From NCBI GenBank assembly GCA_963556495.2, contig OY747711.1, forward strand, positions 37,406,414 through 37,470,413: 64,000 nucleotides of DNA, given 5' to 3'. The position numbers and the translations under genes were made by a program. Source of the stretch: Valencia hispanica. Its lineage: Eukaryota; Chordata; Actinopteri; Cyprinodontiformes; Valenciidae. The notes under the pieces are model-generated. The model worked only from the letters and a program-made list of their open reading frames with translations. It made no database searches and had not been told where the DNA came from. Positions 1 to 11,290 of this stretch are shown here, piece by piece; positions within the stretch are counted from its first letter, which is position 1; each line of letters begins with the position of its first letter.

Positions 1-180
1 ATCCAACCCTGTTGGGATTTTTAAAGCGTTTTCCGCTTCTGAGGACCGGGGGCAGAACCGAGGGGGGACGTTTGAAAAGCCACAGGCTTTGTTAGCAGCG
101 CGACCTGGGTAAGTTTCCTGTGTCTCTCTGTAACGGATTCGCAGCGAGTCGGGAGAGGGGGGTCCTGCTAAGACAACTCA
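1..180 (+). other. GC-rich edge with a candidate splice donor
   Basis: The first 180 bases are richer in G and C than most of the window and contain a good splice-donor match, CTGG followed by GTAAGT, with the GT at 109-110. This could be the end of a noncoding first exon of a gene lying to the left. It could equally be part of the hAT element whose terminus lies at 613-627. No open frame supports coding function. Confidence 0.2.
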
Positions 181-529
181 TCGTAGTATTTGGTTTATTA
201 TTGCTACATTTAGTGTTTTAGTGCGTCGAGGATCAATCAAAACGGGATGCAACCTTTACCTGAGTCACTGAACATTTATCCGGAACAACTTCCTCCGCTG
301 CTCCCTTGCTGTGACATGTGACCGACGTGAAGTTACGGCGATGGTTCGCTTAGGGACTATCAATAAAGTATGTTTCAGCTCAAATCATTTCATCCTTTTT
401 GTGGTTTGAAAGGAGAGAGGGGTGGCTGACAGAGCTGCCTATCAGTGGTAATGATTTATTTGGAGTAAGTAATAATTGTTGTATTAAGCTACCTGATAGG
501 CTATAATGAAAAAATGAAGGAAAACTTTT

Positions 530-627
530 TTTTTCTATCGAACTTTTTTTATCGACGCCTTTTTTTTCTATCGCACCACACGTCTATCGATCGATATATA
601 TTGCTATCGAATTATCGCCCAGCCCTA
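530..627. mobile_element. Right terminus of a hAT-type element
   Basis: The block ends in TATCGCCCAGCCCTA (613-627), the outer end of a common fish terminal inverted repeat (TAGGGCTGGGCGATA when reversed). Before it lie several TATCGA-type subterminal motifs, a usual hAT feature. I find no matching left terminus between 1 and 530, so the left end is outside the window or lost. Whether the 180-530 sequence belongs to the element is unknown. Confidence 0.5.
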
Positions 628-1589
628 ACGCCTGGGCTGTTTACCTGGTGACCCGTCCAGCTGTGTTTTGACAGAAGCTCAAGAGTGAAACAGACGAGCA
701 GGCAAACAGCCAGCCACTCCACTATCCCCCTCTAATCCACTTCCCACGTCTAAGGGAACCAGGACAAGCCTGTGACATCACTTCCTGCTCAGGACAATCA
801 TTCAGGAACAAACTGGGAGCCTCCAGAAGCGCTGTCTTTGCCATAACAAGTCTGACTGCACCCTGAGCGACACACTTATTCACACACACACACACACACA
901 CACGGTCACAAGCGGACACTATTGTTAGAGCTTATCCACAGTTAGGGACTGTTTATTGACATAATTTTCAGGCATTGTATGTATCTGTCTGGGTGGCTGC
1001 TCTCACTTCCCCTATGCTTTTCTGTCTGATTCTTATTTTGTCAGCTTCATTGCTGTGAACTCCTCTTTTGGTTGGATGCTTTTTGAATTTTTTATTTTTT
1101 ATTTTTGGCTTTAGCAGCTGCAAATGTAGACAACCTGATCTTTAATGTGGTTTGATTTGGAGCAGCAGATAGGCACTTTAATGTCTGAAGAAGTGCAAGA
1201 TGTCCAGTGTGTTTACCGTGAAGCTGTTGAGTCACCAATCTGAGTCTGTTTTTTTTCAGGTCTATGTTGTATAAATGGTTACAGTGCCATGAGAGTTATA
1301 AATTCCACTTGAACTTTTCCACATTTTATCAGGTTCCCATCACAAACTTTAGTATATTGTATTGGAATTTATAGTGATGTACCAGCAAAAACCAGTGCAT
1401 ATTTGTGAAGTGGAAGTAAATTATAGCCTACATGGTATTCAATGGGGTTCGGGAACCCAAAGCCACTCACAAAAAAAACCTAAAATCTGCACATTCCTGA
1501 GACTCCCTCTTAAAACGCATATAACTGCTTATTTTAATAGTTCAAAAACCAACTATACCTTAATATGCATTAATAAGCACACTGAAAAC
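628..1589. other. No supported gene
   Basis: Anonymous AT-rich sequence with one CA microsatellite at 881-903. Short open frames here show no recognisable domain. Confidence 0.5.
881..903. repeat. (CA)n microsatellite
   Basis: About eleven CA units. Confidence 0.95.
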
Positions 1590-1870
1590 CATCCTGGCAC
1601 TACGTCAGAAGCTAAAATCTACAGTCTACAGTTTATTATTTCTGCTCTTGGGGAAATGGCCGGTCAGTTCAAAGGAGAATAAATGGTTTGCCTGGACTGG
1701 CTGCTTTGCAAACACCACACAATAGCATGCCAAGTAGCTTTGCGTCTAGGTATATACGCTTCCCAAGCTGCATTTTCCTTTAAACACTTTTGATGAGTTT
1801 TCCGTTAATAATTTGGAGATACGTACCGCGTGAAAATCCGCAAATACCGAGCCGCGAATAGGCAAGGTTT
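1590..1870 (+). repeat. Unclassified interspersed repeat, copy 1
   Basis: It shares a run of matches with 9056-9320 (minus strand) and more briefly with 39700-39800 (plus strand). The best-kept core is TGGCTGCTTTGCAAAC near 1698-1713, followed by blocks resembling AAGCTGCATTTTCCTTT and ending near GCCGCGAATAGG. Three copies in 64 kb indicate a dispersed element. I do not recognise its class. Confidence 0.5.
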
Positions 1871-2039
1871 CATCGTAATCTGAACCATGTGCATATATTT
1901 AGCCCCATGGCTCAGTACTTTGTAGACCAAACTTTCATTGTGATTACAGCGATCGGTCTTTTTTGTGTCTCTACCAGGTTTACGCTTTGATTAGTTGACG
2001 TTTTTGCCTACTCTAGCTCGAGCTCAGTTATACTGGATA

Positions 2040-2781
2040 AAAAGCCTTATTGGACACCAATTTTTCCACAGATTCTCCATTGGAATTAGGTCGCTCTGGC
2101 TGTATGCTTAGAGCCTTTGTCTGCTTCTGGAATGGGAACTTTTAACCCATCTACAGTCTTTCACAGTCTTTTTAATGTTTAATGATTGTACGTCCTTGCT
2201 TAAGAAAAGCATCTCCACAGCATGATGTTGCCACTACCATGTTTCACCATGAGGATAATTTGTTCTGAGTGATGTATAGAGTTAGTTTTCCACCTCATAA
2301 AACCACATTTTTGTCTCATATGACTTATTTTTCTTTTTGCTGCTCCTTCATGGAGTCATGGACAGCCATTTCTTGGTAGGTTTACGGGTGTGCCATGCTC
2401 TTTCCTTTTCCAGAGGATGGACGTAACATTCTCCTTGAGATCTAAGCTTAAATGAGCAAAAATTGTTTAAACTTTTTCACAACTTTATTCTTGGCCTGTC
2501 TGCTGTGGTCCTTACTGTTGATGACGCTGTTTGTTCTTTAATGCTCTTTATATGATTTCTTAGGCCTCCACGGAACTGCTATTTTTGTTGCTGAGATTCA
2601 ATTACACTAACAAGTGTGCTGTACTTACTATTAAGGAGACGTCTGAAGGAAGTTGGTTTATTGGTATTTGTATTGAGGGAAATCAGATTAAAGCAGGCAA
2701 CATGCACTTAGCTTTGAAGTTATAACACGACAAAATGTGTTAAAAGTTCAAGGGATGTGGATGCTTTAGCAAGGTGCTGTA
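2040..2781 (-). pseudogene. Degenerate Tc1-family transposon relic
   Basis: Read on the minus strand, about 2217-2270 gives the transposase signature around the glycine-rich loop (VKHGSGNIMLW), close to the HGGGS-x-M-x-W motif of Tc1 transposases. The right end, GCAAGGTGCTGTA at 2769-2781, matches Tc1-family termini, preceded by a stretch like ACGACAAAATGTG that recurs in other copies. The frame has many stops and shifts, so it is a fossil. The left boundary is approximate. Confidence 0.65.
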
Positions 2782-3592
2782 GGTAAACTGGAATATAAAA
2801 TAGGGGTTGTTATGAACATGAAATTGCAGAAGTATTTGTTTGTTTTCTGCTCACCTTGATTGACTTTGCTGCATTTTATCTAAGTTAAAATATATATTCT
2901 TCGGACTTTATAGACATTGTTAAGGACTGGTTTGGGTCTTCTCCCCATGTGCAGTGCCACTTTTGGCCTGAGGGTGGGAGCAGTGGCTGCAGTTTTGCAA
3001 CCTCAAGCACACTTGGAACTCTCTCTGTACAACTGCAACCTTTCCTTCCTGGTAAATGGACAGCATATGCAACTGGGAATGTGTGCAAGCTGTAGGACTC
3101 TTCTGTAAGGAGTTGCTTTATTTTTACTTGTCTGCTGCCAATGAGGGCTTTAAAGGAATGCGTTAATTTTCTTTCTTTGTTCTGTTCCTCTTTAATTGTT
3201 GGCATGTTATTGGGATCAGTTCTAGCACAAAGGGCTACAAGTTGACTGCACATTGTCACTCACTACATATGGGTTTTGATGCATGCTCCTATGTCTGCTT
3301 TTAATTGATTGGCCTGTTGTTATGAATCTGCTTTTGGTGGCCATCAGTCAATACTCACAGGCCCTTAGTATTCCTGGATGAGACAAAGAAAGGAATAGAA
3401 GGAAAGAAAGGAAAGGAGGGTAAGATATCGATCAGGTGCAGGATGCATCAAAATCCAACTTTACCTGACCTTCCAAACTGCTGTCATCATCATGCAGCAC
3501 AACACTAATGTCCCCGTCTTCCCTTGCTTTCTTCTTGCCTTGATCACTCCACTGTCCTTTTGTCTCAGCTCTGTTTGGAGTGTGTGTGTTTC

Positions 3593-3628
<36 letters not shown>

Positions 3629-4179
3629 TGCGTGTATGCTTGAGCTCCAGATAAAGCCTAAATTGAGCTGTTTTGATTGTTCGCTGAGAGTGCCCGCAGC
3701 ACAAGGCCCCTCGGCTCAGAAGCGCACACACACTCACTAACGTTCAGTGACTCTCTGCTTGTCTTTTTATTAAGTGGTGCTGGCAACAGCAAGAAAAAAT
3801 TCTTGTAATTACAAGTCAGAATAACTTTCTATCTCAGGAATTAGGCAGGCTATTTGTTAACACCCATCTCAGGCTCTGTATATCTTTGTTTGTTTGCAAC
3901 CACTAATTAGGGTGTACACATCTTGTTTTTTTTTCCAGCTTAGGGCTTTAATATGTGGAAGGTTGTTGCTGGAAGGTTACCTGGAGAAAAAACATATTTT
4001 AGACACTCTGGAAATCACTCTTGAAATCAAGGCCATCCTTAACTAAAGGCATCAAATGTTCAGTAGTTAGGAATTTTCTAATTCGTAATATGATTTGATA
4101 GGAAAAAATTGTTGAAATAGCGACTGAATATTATGTCTCTGCAAATAAACAGTCACATCACATTCAAACAACATTCCTA
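2782..4179. other. No supported gene
   Basis: Two overlapping open frames near 2885-3259 (124 codons minus, 63 codons plus) have no domain or codon bias that I recognise. The rest is AT-rich with a TG microsatellite. Confidence 0.5.
3597..3626. repeat. (TG)n microsatellite
   Basis: About fifteen TG units. The 101-codon minus-strand frame across it, encoding a TH repeat, is an artefact of this microsatellite. Confidence 0.95.
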
Positions 4180-4330
4180 AACTTTATTCTCATGCCACAG
4201 ATACCTTTTCTAAGTTGGCACTGAAAACATACCTCTTTGTCAACTTTCTTTAAATGACTAACAGGTGGAAACTCTGAGAAATACACGTTTCCTCTTCAGT
4301 TTTCATGTTCTTAATGGTTTAGCTACAAAA
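4180..4330 (+). pseudogene. L2-type LINE, C-terminal end and 3' UTR scrap
   Basis: One frame near 4202-4252 reads TFSKLALKTYLFVNFL followed by a stop, matching the last residues of fish L2-type LINE ORF2 (pattern TFKSxLKTxLF, then a short tail and stop). Only this 5'-truncated 3' end remains, and the sequence after the stop would be its 3' UTR. The family call rests on a short motif. Confidence 0.45.
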
Positions 4331-5037
4331 TGTGCTGTTATGGACTGAGGACAGCAGCTCATGTAATGTGTTCTGTTTTTTCGGTGAAAATAATCATCAA
4401 ATGAGAAAGACTGCCACACTCAAGTTGACAAGTCATTCATGTTAAAACTGTTTAGTTTTAATGCAGATGTAAACAGGAGCATTAAGCTACAAACTGACCT
4501 ACTGAAGGGTTTTGATACAAAGGGAGAAAGACATGTGTACAGGTGTAACACTAGATTTAGCTCAAGACATGAGAATAGACATGATGTTGGGTTCATGCGA
4601 TTGAGACTTTTGGAATAGCAGAAAGTTGTTTTTTTAATGTAATAGGGTTTCACTCTGACAAAAATGTTTTTTTTGGGGGGTGCTGGTCTAATTTTAAGGC
4701 TTTCTAATGTAAAAAAAAAAGGGGTTCATAAATCTCAAACTGTGTTTTAGCTGTGTTTGGTCAGTGTATTTATTTCAGCTTTTATTAGCCATCAGCTCAA
4801 AAGGACAACAATTCCTTTCTTTGCTAAAATTAGATTGCTCAAATATAGATAGTAGAGAATGTCGAGCTCAAAGTGCTCACCTTCACGTCCGAGGCTCATC
4901 AATAAAAGCTTACACTTGGTTCAACAGACAAATGCCGACGAATGGATGGCGTGTCACCATATAGACTTCACTTTTGAAGAAAAAACGTGGTGTTTTTGAG
5001 ATCTTGTCCCACAAGATTTTAAGAGCCAGAATGGTTC
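4331..5037. other. No supported gene
   Basis: Anonymous sequence. Short open frames of 77 and 66 codons have no recognisable content. Confidence 0.5.
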
Positions 5038-5155
5038 GCATGTTCCCCCTGTGCATGCGTGGGTTCCCTCCGAGTACCTTGGCTTCCTCCTACAGTCCAA
5101 AAACATGACTGTTAGGTTAATGTGTGTTCTAAATTGTCATTGCATAGTCCTTCGG
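5038..5155 (+). repeat. SINE/LINE-tail core fragment (V-SINE-like)
   Basis: The block GTGGGTTCCCTCCGAGTACC to TACAGTCCAAAAACATGACT matches the central domain of a widespread fish retroposon (consensus: TGCGTGGGTTTCCTCCGGGT, then CACAGTCCAAARACATG). The tRNA-like head and the 3' tail are missing here. A tail from the same composite family lies at 6045-6230. Confidence 0.55.
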
Positions 5156-5456
5156 CAGGGTTTACAAGTCTGATTCTGAGTCTATCGATTGCTGCCAGAT
5201 GACTAAGATGTATTCAGAGAACAGTTGGTCCTACCAGAGAGCACCACTGATTTCTTCAAACCTGCCACCCCCTCATCTTCCTCAAGTTCATCCTCAGCCG
5301 CCACAATATCACTGAGGCAGAGGTTGTGGAGAAGGTGAATGCTGTTATGACCTACAATGGTATTAAAAACATTAAATGTTTTTGTTGCATTGGTTCTTTA
5401 AAAATAACAATTCAGTTGATTTATTCAGAAAGCGGCTATTAGCAACACATCGTCTG

Positions 5457-5536
5457 GTGTGTGTGTGTGTACGTGTGTGTGTGTACGTGTGTGTGTGTGT
5501 ATGTGTATATATATATATATATGTGTGTGTATATAT
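5457..5536. repeat. Compound (TG)n / (TA)n microsatellite
   Basis: GT units with ACGT interruptions run into AT units and then GTGTGT again. Confidence 0.95.
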
Positions 5537-6044
5537 TTTTGGCACACAAATAATTTTTAAGCTCGAATGAATATTGGAAAATGTTATAATGTAGTATTTA
5601 GTTTATTCATAGTAGATAGTATGTCTGTACATTTGACCACCAGTCATTCAGTCGCTATTATTATCCGTGAAAATAGCTGAAGTCATCATCTAATTCTGTA
5701 GATCAAATCAGATTACTTTGCCTGGATATGATTACTTTTCTGCCGAAGATATAAAACATGCCGCCGACTGTAAAACTGCTGTAGCTCCTATGAAATTAAA
5801 TAAGTCAGTAAAAAACAAGACAAGATTTCAAGCTCCATTTTTACCAGCTTGCGTTTAGTGTCATCACGGTTGCTAGGTGACAGGACATTCACCGGAGTAG
5901 GGGCGGGAATAAATCTGAAGGCTAGACCGTCCAAATTCACAGCCGCTATCATCCGGTCTACCCGGTCTACGAAGGAACCGGCCTATGTCGACCGGGTCAG
6001 ACGGATACTTCGAAAGATGCTGCCCCTGAATTTGGACACAGCCC

Positions 6045-6230
6045 TTATATGTGAGTGTGTGCGTGCATGGTTGTTTGTTCTGTGTGTCTCTATGTTGCCT
6101 TGCGATGGAATGGCGACCTGTCCAGGATGTACCCTGCCTCTCGCCTGATGACCACTGAAGATAGGCACCAGACCCCGTCAACCCCGCCCCCACGACCCTG
6201 CAAAAGGTAAGCGGTACAGATCATAGATAG
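6045..6230 (+). repeat. SINE/LINE 3' tail (V-SINE or L2-like)
   Basis: The stretch contains GATGGAATGGCGACCTGTCC, then CAGGATGTACCCTGCCTCTC and GATAGGCACCAGACCCC, the highly recurrent fish retroposon tail that normally ends in ATGGATGG repeats. Here it runs to TCATAGATAG and meets the MITE that starts at 6233. Assignment to a SINE or to its partner LINE is not possible from the tail alone. Confidence 0.6.
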
Positions 6231-6694
6231 TAATGGTGTGTTTCATTGGTAGTCTGAATTCGGAATTTTTGACTTTCGAATGGGAAAAATCAACTGGAAC
6301 ACCCCCAGAAGTCGGACTTCCCACATGGAAAGTCTGAGATTTTTTTCCTGCCCCGACTTTGACTTTCAGTATTGCTGCCTCTCCCATCAACAATAGTAAG
6401 CTGTGGTGGAGTCAGGTTTATTTTACAAGACACATTTGTAAGAATGCATCTAAAATTAATGCTTCATATAGAGCCCGCAACTTTAAACTTTACGGAATAA
6501 AAGTGGTGTTTGCCTATGGAAGGTACAGCTTAAAACAATGTTTGTAAGTGGTACTACCAACTATGGCTACCTTGGCCTCGCATTATTGGAATCCCGGCTT
6601 ATCCGACTATGTTAACTGGAATGTTGTTTACTTGGGCGTGACGTCAAACCCAGCTCCAAGTTCCGACTTCTGAGGTAAATGGAACACACCATTA
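6231..6694. mobile_element. MITE with TA target duplication
   Basis: The ends are inverted: 6233 begins ATGGTGTGTTTCATT and the reverse complement of the right end (6692) reads ATGGTGTGTTCCATT. A TA dinucleotide sits directly outside each end (6231-6232 and 6693-6694), as expected for a target duplication. The 460-bp body has no transposase frame, so the element would need an enzyme supplied elsewhere. TA targets fit the Tc1/mariner group, though some other superfamilies also use TA. Confidence 0.65.
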
Positions 6695-6910
6695 TTCAGG
6701 CCGTTTGCTCAGGGAGCCAGCCTACACAAGGCTGCTTTACAGACATACTGCTTGTTGTTTTCTAACTGTAGTTTTACCAAGTAGTGTTACCTTTAATAGA
6801 AGTGATCCTGGAGCTCACTTGGTTTCCACACAATGACCTGTCAGGTCGTATCTTTGCTAGATAGTACCCTATTTCATTAGCCTGACAAGCCATCCGATAT
6901 ACAGTATATA

Positions 6911-8251
6911 CACAGTGCTCAAAAAAAAAAGGGAACACTAAAATAACACATCCTAGATCTGAATGAAGGAAATATTCCTGTTAAATACTTTGTTCTTTAC
7001 ATAGTTGAATGTGCTGACAACAAAATCACACAAAAACTATCAATGGAAATCAAATTTATCAACCCATGGAGGTCTGGATTTGGAGTCACATTCAAAATTA
7101 AAGTGGAAAAACACACTACAGGCTGATCCAACGTTGATGTAATGTCCTTAAAACAAGTCTAAAGGAGGCTCAGTAGTGTGTGTGGTCTCCACATGCCTGG
7201 ATGACCTCCATACAACGCCTCGGCATGCTCCTGATGAGGCAGCGGATGGTCTCCTGAGGGATCTCCTCCCAGACCTGGACTAAAGCATCTGCCAACTCCT
7301 GGACAGTCTGTGGTGCAACGTGGCGTTGGTGGATGGAGCGAGACATGATGTCCCAGATGTGCTCAATTGGATTCAGGTCTGGGGAACGGGCGGGCCAGTC
7401 CATAGCATCAATGCCTTCCTCTTGCAGGAACTGCTGACACACTCCAGCCACATGAGATCTAGCATTGTCCTGCATTAGGAGGAACCCAGGGCCAACAACA
7501 CCTGCATATGGTCTCACAAGGGGTCAGAGGATCTCATCTCGGTACCTAATAGCAATCAGGCTACCTCTGGTGAGCACATGGAGGGCTGTGCAGCCCCCCA
7601 AAGAAATGCCAACCCACACCATTACTGACCCACTGCCAAACCGGTCATGCTTGTGGATGATGCAGGCAGCAGAACGTTCTCTATGGCGTCTCCAGACTCT
7701 GTCACTTCTGTCACATGTGCTCAGTGTGAACCTGCTTTCATCTGTGAAGAGCACTGGTCTTGGTGTTTCTGGCAAATGCCAAACGTCCTGCACGGTGTTG
7801 GGCTGTAAGCACAACCCCCACCTGTAGACGTTGAGCCCTCATACCACCTTCATGGAGTCTCTTTCTGACTGTTTGAGCAGACACATGCACATTTGTGGCC
7901 TTCTGGAGGTCATTTTGCAGAGCTCCGACAGTGCTCGTCTTGTTCCTCCTTGCACAAAGGCGGAGGTAGCGGTCCTGCTGCTGGGTTGTTGCCCTCCTAC
8001 GGCCTCCTCCACATCTCCTGATGTACTGCCCTGTCTCCTGGTAGTGTCTCCATGCTCTGGACACTACGCTGACAGACACAGCAAACCTTCTTACCACAGC
8101 TCGCATTGATGTGCCATCATGGATCAGCTGCACTACCTGAGCCACTTGGGTGGGTTGTAGACTCCGTCTCATGCTACCACTAGAGAGAAAGAACCGCCAG
8201 CATTCAAAAGTGACAAAAACATCAGACATCAGTCACCATTCCCTTATTGGG

Positions 8252-8253
<2 letters not shown>
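6911..8253 (-). mobile_element. Tc1-family DNA transposon, right end lost
   Basis: The left terminal repeat starts near 6911 (CAGTGCTCAAAAA, then GGGAACACTAAAATAACACA), matching an abundant fish Tc1 family. The body closely follows that family as I recall it and carries a nearly complete transposase on the minus strand. The right part stops after CCTTATTGGGGG and passes straight into a TA microsatellite, so the right terminal repeat is missing. With one terminus and a broken gene the copy cannot move. Confidence 0.85.
7170..8172 (-). pseudogene. Tc1-type transposase, one frameshift and one stop
   Basis: This enzyme would cut and paste its own element at TA dinucleotides. The start is the ATG at 8172, giving [20 protein letters not shown], which opens a helix-turn-helix DNA-binding half. 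The catalytic core follows in another frame. The first Asp is in FTDESRF, the Tc1-type loop appears as GSGSVMVWVG, the second Asp is in LLMQDNA and the Glu in SPDLNPIEHIWD, with DD34E spacing. A deletion of roughly 28 bases near 7750-7780, judged against the recalled family, shifts the frame. An in-frame TGA lies at 7521-7523. The intact length would be about 330-340 residues. All three catalytic residues are still readable, so the copy died fairly recently compared with the other Tc1 relics here. Confidence 0.85.

Positions 8254-8293
<40 letters not shown>
8254..8293. repeat. (TA)n microsatellite
   Basis: Twenty TA units abut the truncated Tc1 copy. Tc1 inserts at TA, so the repeat may have been the target or may have grown from it. 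Confidence 0.95.
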
Positions 8294-8294
<1 letters not shown>

Positions 8295-9055
8295 TGTTTT
8301 CTTTAAAACTTTTTTTTGCATGCAATTGGATAGTGGTAGGACCAATCAGAGCAACAAACAACCTGATGTATTCACAGTGACAGAAATCAATCAACGGGCA
8401 GTCCTCCATACACTGTTGAAACAAAGGACTTAAGTGCCTCTATCTCCTCATCTCTCAAAGTAAAGCCGAAGTCTAAATCGTCCAAAGTTGATGCCAAAGC
8501 CGTTTCAAACGAGCGCCGTTCCTGAACCGCCACCTTCTTTGTTGTTTTGCTCCGTTACAGCTCTGCCCTAAAGCTGCTAATCCTTCCCAACATCTCTCAA
8601 CAAACAGAGCGTCGTGATTGGCCTTCCCTACATTTAGCCGAGCCAACGGTAGACTTACTGAGGCTACAATGGAGTGTGGCTAGACCAAACTGCAGAGCAA
8701 AATCATTTGCTACTATGGTTTATCTAGATTTCTAGGCTGCCATTTCCTACGTGCAGGTTGCAACTGTATCCCTTCCTGCTTCCATTTTGTACCTAAAAAC
8801 AAACTATTTTGCACCCATGATGATACAATAGTGCATCAGTCATTTCTCTATATAGTAAAGTATTTCCATGATGTATGTGATACCTAATCATACAAATGTT
8901 AAAATCTCACATATATTTTAATTCAGTTGTCTATTGTTGTGTCTAAAACACTTTGTATAACACTTTATGCCTATTTATTTTGGTTCTGATTCCAATTTGA
9001 TATCATTCACTTATAAATATTGTAAATCTTGATTAAACCGAAAAAACTGTGCGAC
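8294..9055. other. No supported gene; possible unclassified transposon
   Basis: The 8330-8740 part is somewhat richer in G and C and ends in a TCTAGATTTCTAGGCTGCC-like stretch that resembles a transposon end. I could not find paired termini, so no element is called. The remainder is plain AT-rich sequence. Confidence 0.4.
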
Positions 9056-9320
9056 CTCTTGGTGGTAGGTATTACTTATTAAAATCATTTACAGTATTCG
9101 CGGATTCACCTATTCAGAGATTTTCCTGTGGAATATCTAAATTATTTGTGGATGATTTGCCCATTGACTCATTTTTTCTTAAATATTGGAAAGGAAATGC
9201 AACTTGGAAAGCTGAAAAAACAGTGCGCAAGCTCCTTGACACACTATTAGCTGCTGTTTGCAATGTAGCCAATCCTGGAGCACCATTAATTTTCCTTGGT
9301 GCTGACTAGCTGTTCCTCGA
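9056..9320 (-). repeat. Unclassified interspersed repeat, copy 2
   Basis: Its reverse complement aligns over about 200 bases with 1690-1870. Shared blocks include GGATTGGCTACATTGCAAAC, CAAGTTGCATTTCCTTT, ATAATTTAGATATTCC and GAATAGGTGAATCCGCGAAT. The 86-codon plus-strand frame across it is a by-product. Confidence 0.5.
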
Positions 9321-9403
9321 GAAGTGGAAATTAAGAAAACAGTAGATGTTAGCTTCTGCCGTGGACGGTGTCAATTCAGAGTTGGTATGAAACATCCTGC
9401 TGA

Positions 9404-9517
9404 TGTCTGATGTTTTTGTCACTTTTGAATGCTGGCGGTTCTTTCACTCTAGTGGTAGCATGAGACGAAGTCTACAACCCACCCAAGTGGCTCAGGTAGT
9501 GCAGCTGATCCATTACG
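9404..9517 (+). mobile_element. Fragment of the same Tc1 subfamily, inverted
   Basis: About 110 bases here match the reverse complement of 8128-8235 with very few differences and include the transposase start (ATGAGACGAAGTCTACAACC). Both copies share the unusual CTGATGTCTGATGTTTTTGT just before the gene. The match ends abruptly after GCAGCTGATCCAT. With the 6.9-8.25 kb copy it forms an inverted pair about 1.2 kb apart. Confidence 0.8.
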
Positions 9518-9520
9518 TAC

Positions 9521-11290
9521 CACAATGACTCTAGTATGAAACAACTGAAACTGCAAAGGTGCAAAATGTCAAAGGGTCGAAATTATCAACCCTCCTCCAT
9601 GATTGCCAGTGTTTTTCTGCGACTAGTCAATTCTATAATCTATATCTCTATCTATAACGTGCCCATTTTGTCTTTCTTGTAAAAAAGGCAAAGGTGTAGC
9701 CTTCTTTCAACCAGCTGAACAGCAGTGCGCAGCGACAGGTGAGGACAAGCGGTAATGCATAACTTTAAGCTCAGGTCACTGTCTCTGGCATCTTACTAAA
9801 AGAAATTAAAAGCGTAACTTTTTAAAAACCTTGCTATATCTTGATAGCAGTAACCGATCCATGCCTTGTTGGCATACCAGTTATGCCTATTACCTGATCT
9901 GAGAAGAGTATATCTATGGACCTGCAAAATAATCATCCAAACACCACTTAAAATTTCAAACTGCATCCAGAGGATTTCATGAAATTGGTTTAGGAGAGTA
10001 GTGTTTGTGTATGCATTAACGTCGGCATGCAAGGACAAAAAATGAGCTAGACTTTTTCTCTGGCTACATGCACACAAACGTACAAATACACACACAAAAT
10101 CACTCCAGGGATGATGTCTGGCTAGGTGGATAAAGTAGTGTTATTGTAATTCGATAGATGGCTTTCCCTAAGATAATCTGCCTTAAACAGATGATCATTT
10201 TGGGAGTAGATTTGATTGATGTGGGACAGGCAGAAAAAGAACAAGGGAGCAGGAGACAGACAGTGAGTGTATTTTAAGTCCCCTGTGTTTGTGTGTGAGA
10301 GAGAACGTCAGAAATAGGAAATTGAAAGGGCTCATACGGTTATGAAACATCATTTTGTGCCAGCTGGACCCAAAGCGATGCTCAAACTGGGACTTCTCTC
10401 TTTTCCCCCCCTGTGTCTCTCGTTGTCATTGTTCATTTGACGTTACGTTTTTCTGCCCCTTATTTTGTATCATTCATTTCACAGCATTTCCGGCCGCCTG
10501 TGCTTTTTGTGCACGTTTGACTCACATGATTTCAAAAGATTGGCTTCTATTCATTTTGAAGCCGAAGAGCTGGCACACTTGGATGAGCTGTTCAACAGTC
10601 TGAAGCATTCTGTCTGAATCAAGGTTACGTTTGGCTCTGCACAGACAAAAATATACTTGGTTTAATTAAGGCAACAGAAATCAGCTTTAGTGTATCTGGT
10701 CAAGGTTGATAGATAATGGGGATTCACTTGGCAAAATGTTTGAATGCCACGAACCCTTAGTGAAACTAAATCACTCAAAAACAAACAAAACTGTCTCACA
10801 CAAGTGGCATCTCTGATTGGAATTATTTATGTATGGTTTTTAGATTTTAAATGTTCTTATTTAATAATCTTTCAGCTTGTGAGTATTAATAACATTTATG
10901 TTTGCTTGGATTTATTTTCTGGGGTACCAATTTACCATTATTTCTTCACTGTCCAATTTCCCTTCACTAAAACAAAAAATAAAATAAAATGATTGAACAA
11001 AAAAAAAATGGTTGGTGCTGTTTTTACTCTCTTACACCTGCAGTGTATTTTGTGTAGTCCCGGTCTTGCTTTCTGCTCCCCTTTCACTCTGTCTCGTTCC
11101 CTTCTCCCAACATAATCCTCGGCTCAAGCCCCTGGGTTGCTGTAGAAACATCAATAACATTCCTGCTTGACAACATCTTACTGCATTGAAGTGGTCGTTG
11201 GGAGACTCAGCCCAGCTGAAGCACACAGGCACCCTGTAAGCTATATCGTGATGATTCCTGTGAAAAGTGGCAATGAAATACGGCAATATA
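9521..11290. other. No supported gene
   Basis: Anonymous sequence. Frames up to 99 codons (9796-10095 minus, 11032-11316 minus) show no domain. Confidence 0.5.

Noticed and set aside
2885..3259. 124-codon minus-strand frame
   Set aside because: No known motif; its plus-strand overlap is also open, suggesting chance in a stop-poor stretch.
8330..8745. A complete MITE between the TA repeat and 8745
   Set aside because: The edges look transposon-like but no paired inverted termini could be found.
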